From Dryococelus australis (Eukaryota > Arthropoda > Insecta > Phasmatodea > Phasmatidae), in NCBI GenBank assembly GCA_029891345.1, contig CM056993.1, forward strand, positions 225,689,924 through 225,753,923: DNA of 64,000 nucleotides, in the 5' to 3' direction. Under the pieces are notes generated by a model. That model was not told where the DNA came from and searched no databases. It saw only the letters and a program-made list of their open reading frames with translations. This document shows, in pieces, positions 35,270 through 47,955 of the stretch. A program made the position numbers and the translations under genes. Numbering within the stretch: the stretch's first letter is position 1; every line of letters begins with the position of its first letter.

Positions 35270-35384
35270 GCACAGGAGAAATGCGGATCGATATGACAGG
35301 CTCTTCCTTAGCGTTATCAAATGCTTCGTCAATTATATTTCTATCCAAAGACAGCTGGGTGGATATGAAAGACACAAGGGACAA

Positions 35385-36529
35385 GTGGCTTTGTTATCTC
35401 TATGTTTGAACTATGTTCTGATTGTTGCTGAAGGTAGGGCTTCAGATAGCTGGGGCAGTTATTTCACAACATCATTCTTGTGTTCGTCAACATCATAGCA
35501 AGATGACTCTGAACGAGGTTTTTGATGGAGAGCTGACTCAGTTCCTAAGCCAAGTGGTTCGCGCAGAAGCGGAGGTTGCAGCAGAGTCACCAGTTACATC
35601 ACCTCCAATGTTTAAACAATTGCCTTGAATCTCGCTGAAGCCTTCGGTTCGACTACATACACCCGAAGACCTACTTAGTGGAGATTCGGCATCCTGGACA
35701 CCTCCATCGAGCAACAGTGTTATATAAGGTGCGTGGGAATCACCACATCTGTCAACACCAAGATGTCCTGACAACTATCCGTGCAACCTGGAAATATGAC
35801 ACATAAGGCATGTGATGGAAGAGCAATCTACTATGATGGACGGTGTTCTACAGGAGCTGTGTGAGCTGCAAAAGACCATTGCTAGATTAATGATACAAAA
35901 TGGATATCAAATACATTTATTGTGAGGGTTATGATGTTTTGCTAATAATATTATACATGGTGGACATGAACCACAGAAAGAGATATGTGTTTGTAATTAA
36001 CGTACAATAAAAATATGTTCTTGTTCCATATACTGAGTGTTGTATTATGTAGTTGTAGATCCTATGATGTCCGTAGAGTCGATCAGATATTGGGCGACGA
36101 ATTTTGGTTTTAAAATATTTTTGAATGTATTGTTTGAAAATATTTCATTAAAATATAAATTCAAATATATTTTAAAAAAAGTTTGGTTTTAAAATAAATA
36201 CTTCAATACTTTCTAAATGGGGTTTATGTTTTAAAAAAAGAATAAAGTAGTTGCTGTTATAAACTTTCGATACACTTTCAAAGTACTTTGGTTGATATCG
36301 AAAACTTTCAATGCACATTAAGAACACATTTACGATCTTAACAGATTTTGAAGGGGGAAAAACACCCTTATAAGCATTCTAGTTACTTATGTTTTTAAAC
36401 AAATATGATTGAATCTCGGGGCCTGTACCGAATGGGTCATACTAGCTCGGGAGGGGAGGGTACGACGATATGATGTATCTGTTGTATGCATTCTGAACTA
36501 ACTATTAACAACAATTAATTCATATAGCT
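35385..36529. other. Unassigned region next to polB
   Basis: A plus-strand frame at 35422-35628 and the following region to 35924 read like a decayed small protein: an acidic segment (AEAEVAAESPV), TPEDLLSG, and a C-terminal heptad-like end (MDGVLQELCELQKTIARL). It may be a second gene of the polB-bearing element, oriented away from polB, but I do not recognise it. The rest is AT-rich. Confidence 0.35.
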
Positions 36530-36625
36530 GACCTCCCGTGGCGCAGTCGGTTGGTGTGCCGTCGATCTAGGGTGCGGGAGGCTCTGGGTTCAAATCCTGG
36601 CTAAGGCATAGGTGTTAATTTAAGT
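36530..36625 (+). mobile_element. tRNA-derived SINE head, family C, copy 2
   Basis: It begins gacctcccgtggcgcagtcgg with an A box at about 36539-36550 and a B box gggttcaaatcc at 36586-36597, followed by ggctaaggcataggtg. It shares its first and last words with 28858-28945. The following ccgtcccctgctaagc may belong to its body. No acceptor stem pairs. Confidence 0.65.
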
Positions 36626-36756
36626 TAGGTTATAAGTTAGTCTGTTAGCCGTCCCCTGCTAAGCTTTCAAGCATAAAACCGGGTGACGTTACAAAGCTCT
36701 TTCCAATACAATACCATTAATTCATATAGAATAGCAATAATCGAGTTTGCGTGTTA

Positions 36757-36830
36757 AGGGTTGTAACTTAATGGTAAAGTGTCTTGTAAAACACTGGGTG
36801 ATGTGGGTTCGAATACCACCTGCTTTAGAC
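36757..36830 (+). other. tRNA-like sequence, probably a SINE or tRNA relic
   Basis: The order of D-arm-like (aacttaatggtaaagt), anticodon-stem (agtgt / acact) and T-arm (gtgg gttcgaata ccac) elements is right, with a B box gggttcgaatac at 36805-36816. The ends do not pair into an acceptor stem and the anticodon loop is irregular, so it is not called a tRNA gene. Confidence 0.4.
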
Positions 36831-38296
36831 ACATTTTTACAAATAGCTAGCCTGTACAGAGAGGGCCTTACTATCTTTGAGCGACATGCAAGTCGCGATA
36901 GGCTAGTGGCGACAGTAAATTTTGATCGTGACGACCAGTCCGAACATGCAATGTGCACAGTAATAAACATGTATGGGTTTGTAAGGTTTGTGACATCATA
37001 TAGTGGTAATGCCAGAAAGTCTGGGTCATGGTGACCTGTCCGAACATGCAATGTCCACAGATGAAGAGTTTGTGACAGGCGAGAAAGATGGAGCAGAAAA
37101 AATGACTTAAAAGTGTAATAAGTCCGAAAGTTGGCTACCGGGATTAATTTCGGAGGTTAAATCCAATATGGTGTCTCTGAATTTTTTTGGTAGTAAATTT
37201 TGAATTTTTAAGATGGTTGGGGTTGAGCATATATGGTCCGAGCAGTTTGGAAACAAGATGGTGGTGGAGCGAACACGACTAATCGAACAAATGTGTGTAA
37301 TTAGGAAACAATATGGCCACCTTAAATGATGCAATTTTAAATGATGGTGAGCCACTAATCGAAGAAAGGTGTAATCAATGGAGTGAAGCGACTAGTCGAA
37401 CGAATTGGAGAGGAAGAGAGAAAGGAAAGAAAGATATAGGCAAGAAAGAGAGAAAGGAAAGAAATAGATAAAAGAAAGAGTGGAAAGAAGCAGAGAGAAT
37501 GAGATAGTGCAATATTCAATAAATTGGAGCACTTGGAGAAAACCCTAGGAATGCAAGAGCATGATTAAACCTCACAAAATGATAGAGCATGAAGTGCAAA
37601 AACAAATGGAAGTTTAATTAATGTGAGTAACAAGATGACGACATTCTGGCTACCAAGATGTTGGCTGGAAATGATGCAATACAAGATGTTGGCCGCATGA
37701 CCAGAATGACTGAGCGGTAAGTCCGGGAATCCAAGATGTTGGCCAGAATTGGTGTAATACATGATGGCAGTGCTCGGAGCCGTGAGCCGACACTTGGCAC
37801 CTGTTGCAGGACATACGAAATAACTTTACTGTTGCATTTTTCTGAGACTGTAATCTGTTTGTAATTTGTGGAAATAATTCCCTTCCATTCTGATGGTCCC
37901 TTTATGGTGTTGCGTAACACGAGTGTATAAAATTAAGTTCTGAATTTGAACCACTTAATATATTTTGATGGGTTTTGTTTTATTGACAATCTACCCTGAA
38001 TGCATAAAATCAAGTTTCTGCAAAATAGGAATATTTCTATCACTAGACAGTGAAATAATGTCGCATCATTCTATTTAGTTTTGCTGAACGTCCAACATAA
38101 GTGTTACACTTACATAAGAATTTTAATAAATTAACATTAACATTTCATAATTTAACATACATTTATTTTAACATTATTGAATAGCGCACTATTATATGGA
38201 GGGTTCAGAGCACAAATAGATCAAGTCCGTTCTATATAATTACTGGTAAAAATAGTTATAGTTACGATTCCGACAGAAATTTAAATACAGTTATAA

Positions 38297-38298
<2 letters not shown>
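36831..38298. other. Unassigned, with short repeated phrases
   Basis: The phrase ccagtccgaacatgcaatgt near 36938 recurs as cctgtccgaacatgcaatgt near 37035. The word caagatgttggc occurs three times between 37650 and 37745. Purine-rich runs (gaaagaaagagtggaaag) lie near 37400-37500. No gene is supported. Confidence 0.45.

Positions 38299-38362
<64 letters not shown>
38299..38362. repeat. (AT)32 microsatellite
   Basis: A pure alternating AT run with no interruptions. Confidence 0.97.
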
Positions 38363-38366
<4 letters not shown>

Positions 38367-41300
38367 TGGCTAATACTATAGCTAACCACGTTGATATTTT
38401 AAGTAGAAATAGTTAAATAAAAGTATATATTTGCACTAAGAAATACCACTCACCTTCGAAATTACAATATAAAGGAAATAGTAATTAATCATGTTAAGTT
38501 TAATACTAAAACAAAATCGAAAACATATAACATATGATAACACTAACAAGGCAATTAAAAACCCCTGAAATCAAATCTTCCTAAAATATGAACAAAACCC
38601 TACTGTCATATAATATAATTGAATATGAATTTAAAATTGAAATCAGAAAATTATTTCTCAAACATTACATGGTTGACACAGCAGTTGATGTTTTCATAAT
38701 GTGATTGTAGAATAGGGTTTTAATTAATTCTTGTAACTAATAAGTTCAAAGATAGGATATTCCAGCCAGCGTTCAAAGCGGGGGCACATGAGATTTATAC
38801 AACTACTGTCCAAAAATATTGAATTATATTAATTAAATTTGAATATCGTATAAATTAAGAGAATCTTGATATTACGTCAAGTCTCTGAGAAAATTCAACT
38901 TTAGTTTTCAATAAATGATTTCACCATCTATAATCTTGGAAAAGTAAACCTCGACGATAATATTCGACAGCAGGACCAGGTCATAAGGGTGTCCAGTGCC
39001 AAACTTCAATTACTTTCAGCGTTTTTCAATACCAACCTCAATTACATTTAAGTCTACATAAACGAATAAAAGACTGTAATCAGACCAAAGAACACTTGGT
39101 CGATACACTCGAAATACATATTTTAAATGATGATTTGCAAATTAATCATGAACAATTCAAGACCCGTATGAACAAAGTAGCTATATATAAAAAAAAAAAA
39201 AACGAAACTCGCTTTCATTTCCTGGAGTGAATATTACAGATACCAGCAGTTACCAACATGGATTTAGATTAAAGTTGCTGGAAATTTTGTAAACTGTTCA
39301 GCCCATTTCATGTTACTTTCGACACGTGATTGCATTGGTTAGAAATGTTTATACTTCAATAACCTTTCTACGTCGTCCTTTGATAAGAAACCACAAATCG
39401 TGACAAACTGTTACCACACTATATTCAGACACAAGTTACTCTCAATTTTGCAAACAATATACGAGGTCACATTTAGCAGCTCTCTCGACATCAAATTGTA
39501 TGGATTTAAACGACCTTAACTCCAATAATATTTTCACGTCTCACATTATCTACAGGGCCAACCTCGCCACTCCCGGGGCTCTCGTGTCCTTTCCTTCAAC
39601 ACCCAGGTAAAATACATTTTCTTTAAAACTACCAAAATCTTCACCCTCATATATCGCGGACTTCACAGTTCAAGCAAACAATATATTTTAAAAACCACGT
39701 AAACAATAAGCCACAAAAACCAGTCTAAAATGGGGGCAAAGAACACGAATAAATTTAATTTGACTAAAGTATTGAATGAAAACATTTACAAGCAAACGTA
39801 GCCATAGTACCATTCTAGTGCTGGGAGGGCACCGTTCTGGCCCGGCAGCAGCAACAGGCAGCTGGAAGAGCCCAGTAAAGCGATCTCCCGGATTAAAAAC
39901 ACCCAAGATTTAAACCGGCAATTGCAAATTCTTTAAAGCGGACTGAAATGTAGAAAAAAAAAAGCAAGCGGGGAGGCATAAAGCGCCAAGAAAGTCGTGG
40001 CACAAGAACTGACATTCAATCCTCCGTAGAATGGGTTGATAGTACACAGTTCAAGTTACACAGAAACATAATTTTGATCACCGCAAAAGAAAGTGAATTT
40101 TGGATAACCACAAACCGCCGACACCCCCCTACACTGCGGCCACAAAATCCAATCAATCAAAACATTTAAACTTATTTCTCGTTGCACCACGGCTTACCAT
40201 TTGCTAGTAGAATGGTATCGCTGAACTTTCATCAAATTGCTGGAGTTAAAACCAGGCCCTGCCAGATAACAATGGTCCGACGCATCGTCGATCACAAAGT
40301 CCAAAGTAGGCGTGCAAATATGTGTAGAGGTGTTGACTCAAGGTCGGCGAATACGTAACAGGGACGAAAACCCCCTGTACACTGCATTAAATAACTTTGG
40401 ATAAGCCCAAAAAACGGTGACGCAGAATGGGTGGGGAAAAAGGAGAGGGAACAGACAAGGAAACTGGAAGGGGAAGCAGTCGACAAGGAGATAAGACGAT
40501 TAAGTTGGAATGCCGGCGAAGTCTTTAACGACGCCGATGGCGCCAGCGTCTCAATTTGTTTCTTAAAGTACATATTTCTCATTAACATGACTGTATGGAC
40601 TTGCCCTAGTTGTAACCAAAACCTTTCAAGTTTCTATATATCGCGGTCGAGGTGTGATACTTTGAATCAACAACACCGTCACATACATCAATAGTTAATA
40701 CAATGTATAGTTTTCTTAATAAAAATTAATACTTTTTTAATAATAACATATAGAAACCACAAAGGCATTACACGTACAAAAAAAGTATTGTTTTAAAATC
40801 ACAAATCTTTTATTATGCAAAAATCTTTAATCAAAATGCCTAACAATCTAATTTCAACCGAATTTTATTTTTCGAAAGCTCTTACTACTACATAACTTTG
40901 TTAAAACAAAAGTGCTTTCCTTTATATATGTATGTATATATAGTATATGCGTTCATGTACAATTAATTATTACAGAGTTGTAGATAATAGAGCATTGTTA
41001 ATTTTAAGATAATTTTTCCTAAAAAAAAGTCAGCAATTTTTTAATCTAACTCTTTATCAGACTATCTCAACTATTGCTGTACCGTATATAACAGTCACAA
41101 GCATTCAGAATCTTGCCAATAAATCCAACTTCTTCAAAATATATTAATTGTATAAATTATGTTCATTATTTAAAGTTTTAGTAATGCAGTGGTAACATGA
41201 ACAGTATTTAACCTTCGGAACAAGTGTTTGCGTGTGAAGTGAAGTGTTTCAGTCCAGTGTTAACAGTGAGCGGCCATCTCCTGTAACTGTTAGCGAACTG

Positions 41301-43354
41301 CGGAAGACTGTCTAGTGCTATGTATTACAATGTTATTGAAAGATTAATGGCCTAAGGTAGTAGAAACTAAAATTAGTTTCTTTTTGTTTCAAACCCAGTA
41401 GACGAACGCGAGTCTACAGGCCAGGGCGTCGTGGCACTGTAACTTTACGTTTGGGGGAAAGCTACACTACATTCAGAGAAAAGATAACTGATCATATTCT
41501 TAATCAAACAGTCACAAACTAAGTAGACACTGGAATCTTGTTGTCGCAACTGAATAAAGACCATGTCATCACACGTGGCTAAGAGTCAATTCACAGCAAA
41601 CCAAGGTTCAGGGAATATTAATTTCCTCGTAGCCACCCTGGCCTATCTGTATTTTCTTGCACTAGTAAAATGCTGGACACTAAATGGCCCTCGTGATATT
41701 GTGCTAGCGTGTCCTTTCATGTCTCATAGCTGTATCGAGCTTTTATTTGCATCCCAAGCTCTATCTGCTAGCAAGCACACATCGTCGTGTTAACACCAAA
41801 GTTTTGTTTATGGGCATTCAGAGGAAACCATCGTGAACAATATTACAACAAACGAAAGTCGCCTGAAATTCTCTTATCTTATACAGCAACAAACTTCTCA
41901 AATATAGTTTTCATTATTTACCACTAAATCTGTTGTAAAAATCGCAAGAAAAAATTTCGTTTCTGAGTAATTTTACATGCTAAGTGAGGCTCTTTTGGTC
42001 TAGACTTTGAAACTTAATGTCAATAACTATCGCCAACAAATTTTCTAATTGAAAATAACGTTAAGAGTAAACCACTATTGTAATATCCATATCCCATTGA
42101 TATAAAGAATCTTTCAAATAAAGACTGAAGTATTTATTTTTTAAATTGGAATTAAATTCTAAATATGAAATGTGTTTGTTTCTCATGAAGTCATTATTTA
42201 TCTTTGATTTTTTCCCCATTATCTACACGCCTGCAGTATGATTAAAATACAACATGTTAGGTATCACAATCCTTAGTACATATGAGAAGTATATGAACGT
42301 GGAAATAAGCGAAAAATAGTATGGAAATATAATGTAAAGGCAACTGACAAGTATGTGAATAACAGCTGAGTTCTAGAATGGAAAAGAAACGGTTTATTTT
42401 TTCCCCGCAGAAGATGAGAGCGTGAAATGGAATCCTCCGTACGTCCAAGCAGGTCGCCGTCTCAACACGCGGTTTTCGTGATTTCTTGGAATTCACAAAC
42501 CACTGCTAGCAGTCACCTTCTCTCAAAGCAAAAAGTAACACCTCGGGTATGATTTACTCAATAATTGTTGTTTTGTGTTCGGAATCTAGGAAATAAAGGC
42601 CGATTTCTGTTCGAATAGCTGTCATAAACATGAAATATGAATAGACGTTCAGCTAATTGTTTACACAAGAAAATCATTTTCTGTATATAAAAATATTAGT
42701 AATTTGGTACTTTAACTGGAATTAAGTGAACTCCCAGTTAACTACGACGTTCTGACTTCTTCCTTATACAATATTTCACTCTCACTTATCAAGTTAGCAG
42801 TGGCCTTCAGCCCAGCTCATTTCCTGCGTGTCATTGGAATGCCAAAGTCTTTAAAATATCTCGGTGATATCTTCATGTTATCCAGACGGCAGCGAAAAAT
42901 CAGCAACAACAAAGAGGGATTCCCATATGTATGATAATTAGTACGTCTAACGCTATATGTTTGTAAAATATCCGTCCATTTACTCGGAAATATAACAGGC
43001 ATTACTTCTTTTACGTGATTACCGTGACGTCAACGATTGGAAACACCAGCCTACGATGCGACAGACGTGTGTGCACGTTTATGACGTAAATTAATATTAG
43101 TTTAATGTACGTGTTGCCTACTGGCATATTGTGATCGTAAATAAGTATTAATAAGCAAAACGAGAACATATGTTCGTTTCTTGCATGATGCAGGGTCAAA
43201 TAATAGAGATAGATAACATACGACGGTTTTCCTTGAAGGACGATTGAGTTGAGATTCGCAGGAATAAAGGGATGATGAAGGGGCAGGCAAGTAATCCAGA
43301 CGACACTCCGACAACCTGCCTACGTCTATACTGAGCTATTATCAACTCCAGCGA
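38363..43354. other. Five kilobases with no recognised gene
   Basis: AT-rich sequence with scattered short frames. The frame 40431-40694 (plus) ends with a CPSC-containing stretch but has only one cysteine pair and no full finger. The frame 41563-41793 is hydrophobic in its centre without other support. Somewhat GC-richer patches occur at 39790-39900 and 40080-40140. I see no repeat unit with two copies here and no transposase. Confidence 0.45.
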
Positions 43355-43579
43355 GTGAGTGAAGAAGTTTGGGTAGTTGTTAACATCGAGGTCTTGACAG
43401 CCGATGAGAGTGAAGTGAGGTGAGTATGGAGAAGCGCCGCCGGACTGCAAGGACCACTAACCAGCAGCATTATTCGGCACGATCCCAACATGCAAAAATC
43501 CGGAGGTAACCCGCTAAGAATGGAGCCCGGTTCGCCTTAGTGAGAGGCAAATAGTCTAACCAGTACACAAACGTGGCCT
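43355..43579 (-). mobile_element. tRNA-derived SINE, family A, minus-strand copy
   Basis: The minus strand starts ggccacgtttgtgtactggtt, contains aaggcgaaccgggctcc, tgggatcgtgccgaataatg and tcatcggctgtcaagacc, and ends acccaaacttcttcac, matching 30147-30392 in order. The B box is decayed (ggctccattct), so this copy is older or more diverged. Confidence 0.8.
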
Positions 43580-44280
43580 CCATAACTCAAGTAACATTCT
43601 TAAAGGCTGTTCGCGATAAAGTGAGCGCTTTTGAAATCAACATTAGAAAAAAACACTGCCCATGCCTGCATATACTTCAACGGGTGCACTGAGTGACATT
43701 CGGCCGGTAATGTTGGTAACGATAGATGGGATGTAGTTCCATATCTTAGCATCGAATAAAAAGTGTTACGTAACCATTTGTGATAAATCAAATTATTTAT
43801 TTCACTTTCTGTCTTTTTAAAATGTATCAGTGTGTAAAAACTAGCAGATTTATGAAATGTTTACTTTCCTAATAATTTCACAGTTTCACTTGACCGACGC
43901 ATGAATAAAGTGATGAGGCCCATGGCAATGCTAATTTTTCATAAGAAGGAATAATACACAACGTGCATACAAGTAGATCTTAAGCAGGGCTTTTAAAAGT
44001 GCTATTTTAAAATGAACAGCTTATAGTGAGATTATTAGTTATGGAAACTGGGGTAGAAAATATCATATGACTTATGGCCCACCGTGATTATTAAGGGATA
44101 GCAACACCATTGAAAATTGGGAACTAAAATTAATATGTATAATGTCAGGAAGCGCAGTCGTGAATAGCGTTGGCAAGATTTTATATCGGCTACCTACATG
44201 CGAATACCTGGCGTCATTTGGAAATTAACGCGTGCTATGTTATTGATCAACACACATGTGTTACCAGCGGGCGAACTTAT
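43580..44280. other. Unassigned, with a lone MITE-like end at 43601
   Basis: At 43601-43635 the sequence taaaggctgttcgcgataaag followed by tgagcgcttttgaaa resembles the ends of the MITE at 44281-44500. No matching partner end is clear. No gene is supported. Confidence 0.45.
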
Positions 44281-44500
44281 TATATGCTGTTCACGGTAAT
44301 TTGAGCACTTTGAGGCTCTAGTTACTTTACTTTTTCTGCAATTTTTCATCTTTTAACAACCTTTTATGTATAAATATTGCCATGTATTTTTCACTGCACT
44401 CGGACGTTAAGGCTAAAGGCTACAATAAAATATATTAATCGACTATAGTTCCAAAAGAGAGGGTTTTCAAAAGTTCTCACTTTACCGTGAATAGGCTATA
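44281..44500. mobile_element. 220-bp MITE with TA-bounded inverted ends
   Basis: The left end is tatatgctgttcacggtaa and the right end, read on the minus strand, is tatagcctattcacggtaa, 16 of 19 identical. Similarity continues inward as tgagcactttgag against tgagaacttttga. TA at both ends fits a Tc1/mariner-type insertion. There is no coding capacity. Confidence 0.75.
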
Positions 44501-46036
44501 ATCATGTGTACTTACATTAAAGGAACACAAAACGTTTCCTTCTGATATCGCTCTGAGACGAATGGTTCTCGAGTAAAAATGAAACGTTTGAACAAAATGT
44601 CGTAGCTAGCTAGCCGGATATGCCATTTGTCATACCAGGACAGTCGTTACAATCCCCATTATCCAATGACGAATGATGATGTTGACCGCCAGACGTTTGC
44701 AGGTGGCAGATATCAAATCAGGCTGACACTATGCGTGCATTTGTTGTTTCATCCCACGTAATTTCTAACATTTTGCAAATTACTAATTCTAACTCCCCAT
44801 TTTCCAAGTTATCACCTTAAATCTTAGGTTGTATTATTGTTTATTATTTCATGTTACATAAAGAATAATCTCTCAGTGTTCACACCTGGAGTTCAAGATC
44901 ACCTCTATAGTTTAATTAAGTGTCAAAATTAATACCATTTAAAAGATGAGAAAACTGTTCGGATTATTGACGAAACATTAATTATATAAAAAAATATAGT
45001 TATTGTTGCTATCGATTCAGTATCAGGCGTGGAGAAAAGGGAATATTCTCAAAGTATCTTTGCTTATAAAATATTTTTTGGTGCCTTTTCTACTGAAAAA
45101 CCTTCAAGTCACAACATTTTTCAAAAAAAATTTCTGTAGGCTTACGATAGTTTAGTCGTTTTAAACAACGCAAAATTGAGCGACTTTGCTTTACATACCG
45201 CTGGTTTGAACAATGAACACACGAAGAAAATTGTAAGTGATAGCAAAATGTGTGTATTTGGGCGAAACATACGCTCTTGCATTTATCAATAATTTTTCCG
45301 GGTAAACAAAATCCGAAAATCACAGTGCTTGGAAACAGAACATTGTGTTTGATCAACTTTGTAGATTTGTTTGAGACTAAACCCCAGGGCAAAAAAGTTG
45401 CAAACTGACAAGTGTGGAAAAACGTGCAGGTTAAGGGATGTTAGCTTATCAGACAATCATGTGACCTGGAAACAGTTGTGGAACAGCCGTCACAGACTAT
45501 GAACTGTCTGCGCCTCTACAGGGAAGACATTTCCTCATGTCTCTGCGTGCCAAGCAGTCGTCCTTGTTATCGCTTGCTCGTTCACTTCGAAGAAACAAGT
45601 GTCCGAGATCCAAAAAACTTCTTCAGTACGGAAGACATACCATTATCTCTCTGGTGGGAACATCTGCCTGTCAGGCATATATGGTTTGTTTGCGGTGCCT
45701 CTTTTGCTCCTGAGATGTCCATCACTTGAGTGTGCTTCAGTTGACATCTTGTATTTGACGTGATAAGGTGACCCTTGCTGCCAGCATTCACTTGTTCAGG
45801 TAGGCAACATTGTTCTGAAACATAGCTATCCTCAGAGGCAGATATTCCCACTAACGTATGGTGTAATATTTTCCTGTCAGGCAGATGTTCTTTCAAACTT
45901 TTTATATTTTTGCTTATTACTTTCACATCAGTTTTTTTCATCATGATTATGTTTTACTTTATTTTATCAATTTACACAGTCATCCTATGCTTACTCTTTT
46001 GAGATTCTCATTTCCTTGTGTACTTCTTTCAGGAAA
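44501..46036. other. Unassigned upstream of the piggyBac relic
   Basis: Frames at 45090-45392 (minus), 45478-45729 (plus) and 45582-45944 (minus) overlap each other and have no family resemblance. Part of this may be the untranslated left end of the piggyBac element. I could not find a convincing TTAA-bounded terminal repeat. Confidence 0.4.
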
Positions 46037-47955
46037 ATGGCTGGCAGACTTCCACCAAATATTTCCAGCCGTACTAGACGAATAATTATGATGGTTGAAA
46101 TGACAGAAGAATCTGATGACGAAGTTGACTGACGAATCGTACGTTTCAGGCGAAGGAGAACTATTTTCTTTAGACCACGACTCAGGTTCTGAACTGTATG
46201 CAAATAGGTGCTTCGATGAAGTTGTTGATGAGAACTCGCCTTGTGCTGCTTCTACTTCTCAGCCCACCACAATTGGACTCAGCTCCATCAATTGTGTTGC
46301 ATCAACTAATTGTGTATGCAAGCAGTGCTCCAGTGGACAATGAAGATGAAAGTGATAATGACTTGACTGAAAATGACACGAACACGTCTTTGTTTGGACG
46401 GAGTAATTGTTTTGAGTGGAAATCGAAGCCACTCTGCTGTGCCACACCGACAATTCGTCATAATATCATTGAAGTCCGGTTAGCAAAACTGGAGGGATCT
46501 GCTCGCTCTCTTGGATATTCTCCATCTGCAGAACAAGTGTGGGAGCTGTTATTTTCCAGTAACACGGGTGAGGAAATCGTGCAATATACTAATTGCAAAC
46601 TGGCATCAGTGCGAACGAAGATTGAAAATTCTGACTCATGTTATCAAGACATAGATTGTGAATAAATCAGTGCTTTGATTGGATTATTGTTATTGTGCTC
46701 CATATCCAAGTCCTCTGGAGAATCTTTACGATCTTCAGTCTCAACTAGCATTACAGGAAGACCTATAGTCAGAGCCATTATGACAGAATCGAGGTGTTAT
46801 ATTCTGATTGGAGCATTGTGATTTGATGATTCTACAACCAGGGAAAATCAGGGAGGTAACTGACCCAGCAGCCGCAGTATCACACATTTTTAACATGTTC
46901 ATCGAAAACTTCCAAAAGAATTAGGAAATGGGTGCCCACTAATGTACTGATGAGACCCTTGTGCCCTCCAGAGGCCGTGTCCGTTTTTTAGTTTATATAC
47001 CCAAGAAACTAGCAAAGTATGGCATAAAGTTGTTGTGCCTTACTGATGCGCATAACTCGTACCTCTACAATGCACACATATATATAAGCAAAGTAAGTGA
47101 TGGTACTACCCTTATCCCAGCAGAGCGAAAACTCCAAATTCCATCTCAAGCGGTGGTTCGTCTTACAAAATGCCTTTACAAGACAAACCGAAACATAACC
47201 TGTGGCAATTGGTTTCGTTAATTGGAAATTGCTCAAGAATTACTGAAACATGGCTTGACCTTGGTGGCAACCATGAAATAAGCCACAGATACCACCTGAG
47301 TTTCTTCCCAACAAAACGCGAGCAGTTGGATCAAGTTTCTATGGTTTCACAAAGGATTTGACTCTACTTTCTCATGTTCCGAAAAAGTCAAAAGCAGTCA
47401 TTTTACTTTATTCTATGCACCATTTTGAATTCAATGACACTTAAACTGGCTAACCAGAAATACTTTCGTTTTACAGTGAGACAAAATTTGGGGTTGACAC
47501 TCTTAATATGAAGTGCTCCAACAATTCCACAGATCGGAAAACTAAGAGGTGGCCAGTAGCAATATTATATTACATACTGACCATGTGTGGCTAGAATGCA
47601 TATGTATTGTACATCATGTACAGCAAGGCTGAAAAACTTGCAAGATATGAATTTGTAAATAATCTTGGCCTTTCTCTAGCCACACCCTCCATGAAGAAAT
47701 GACTGACAATTCCTAACCTCCCAGATAAATTTAGAAAACTCATCCAGGAAGCAATGGGGGAGAACCAAGAGAAAGAAGCAACACCCTCAGTGTCCATGAT
47801 AAGAAGTGATAAATTAGAGAAGTGCAAAACTTGTAGATACTTCCCTTACCAAACAATAGAGAGCAACTAACTATAAATGCATTCAGTGTGAAACACCAAC
47901 TTGTCTTGAATGTTCAAGGAAAATCTGCAATCAATGCATCAAGAATCATAATTAG
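46037..47955 (+). pseudogene. piggyBac-family transposase, degenerate
   Basis: The product would excise and insert its own element at TTAA sites. A start at 46037 gives an acidic N-terminus (EMTEESDDEVD), continuing in other frames to 46665. Catalytic region: TDETLVPSRGRVRF with the first Asp at 46949-46951, LCLTDAHNSY with the second at 47045-47047, and KFGVDTLN with the third at 47496-47498. NITCGNWF and ELLKHGLTLVG lie between. All three catalytic Asp codons survive, but the second Asp of the usual GVDxxD reads Asn. A C-terminal cysteine-rich finger (CKTC, CIQC, CLEC, CNQC) ends at 47955. At least six stops or frameshifts make it inactive. Confidence 0.92.

Larger units (their letters stand above)
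32440..35384 (-). pseudogene. Protein-primed type B DNA polymerase (Polinton/Maverick polB), broken
   Basis: This enzyme replicates the Polinton element from a protein primer. Reading from 35384 down: an N-terminal part (NIIDEAFDNAKEEP), then a finger-like SDRCSQYFSSEEKLAKQIELC near 34880-34810, then a GKVFVAGHYH and CNLYF block near 34400-34320 equivalent to the viral HNH-like motif. Next come exonuclease-side blocks in the frame 34334-33786 (GEDISDSGYAHAQ), palm motif A as YFDVNGLYSHAM near 33430, motif B region FFKLINNPVYGKT near 33000, and motif C as YCDKDS at 32647-32658, where YCDTDS is usual. IIKHFVGLCPKL closes near 32460. At least five frame breaks are present, plus an in-gene minisatellite (34978-35269) and a GA/G tract (33627-33661). 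The order of blocks fits the family throughout. Confidence 0.9.

Noticed and set aside
34953..35384. Repetitive ORFs on both strands resembling a repeat protein
   Set aside because: They are translations of the 36/37-bp minisatellite; the genuine coding parts are the flanking polB segments.
36757..36830. Possible tRNA-Thr (TGT anticodon)
   Set aside because: The anticodon loop is irregular, the T-stem has a mismatch and no acceptor stem forms.
40431..40694. Possible zinc-finger protein
   Set aside because: Only one CPSC pair and no second metal-binding pair in range.
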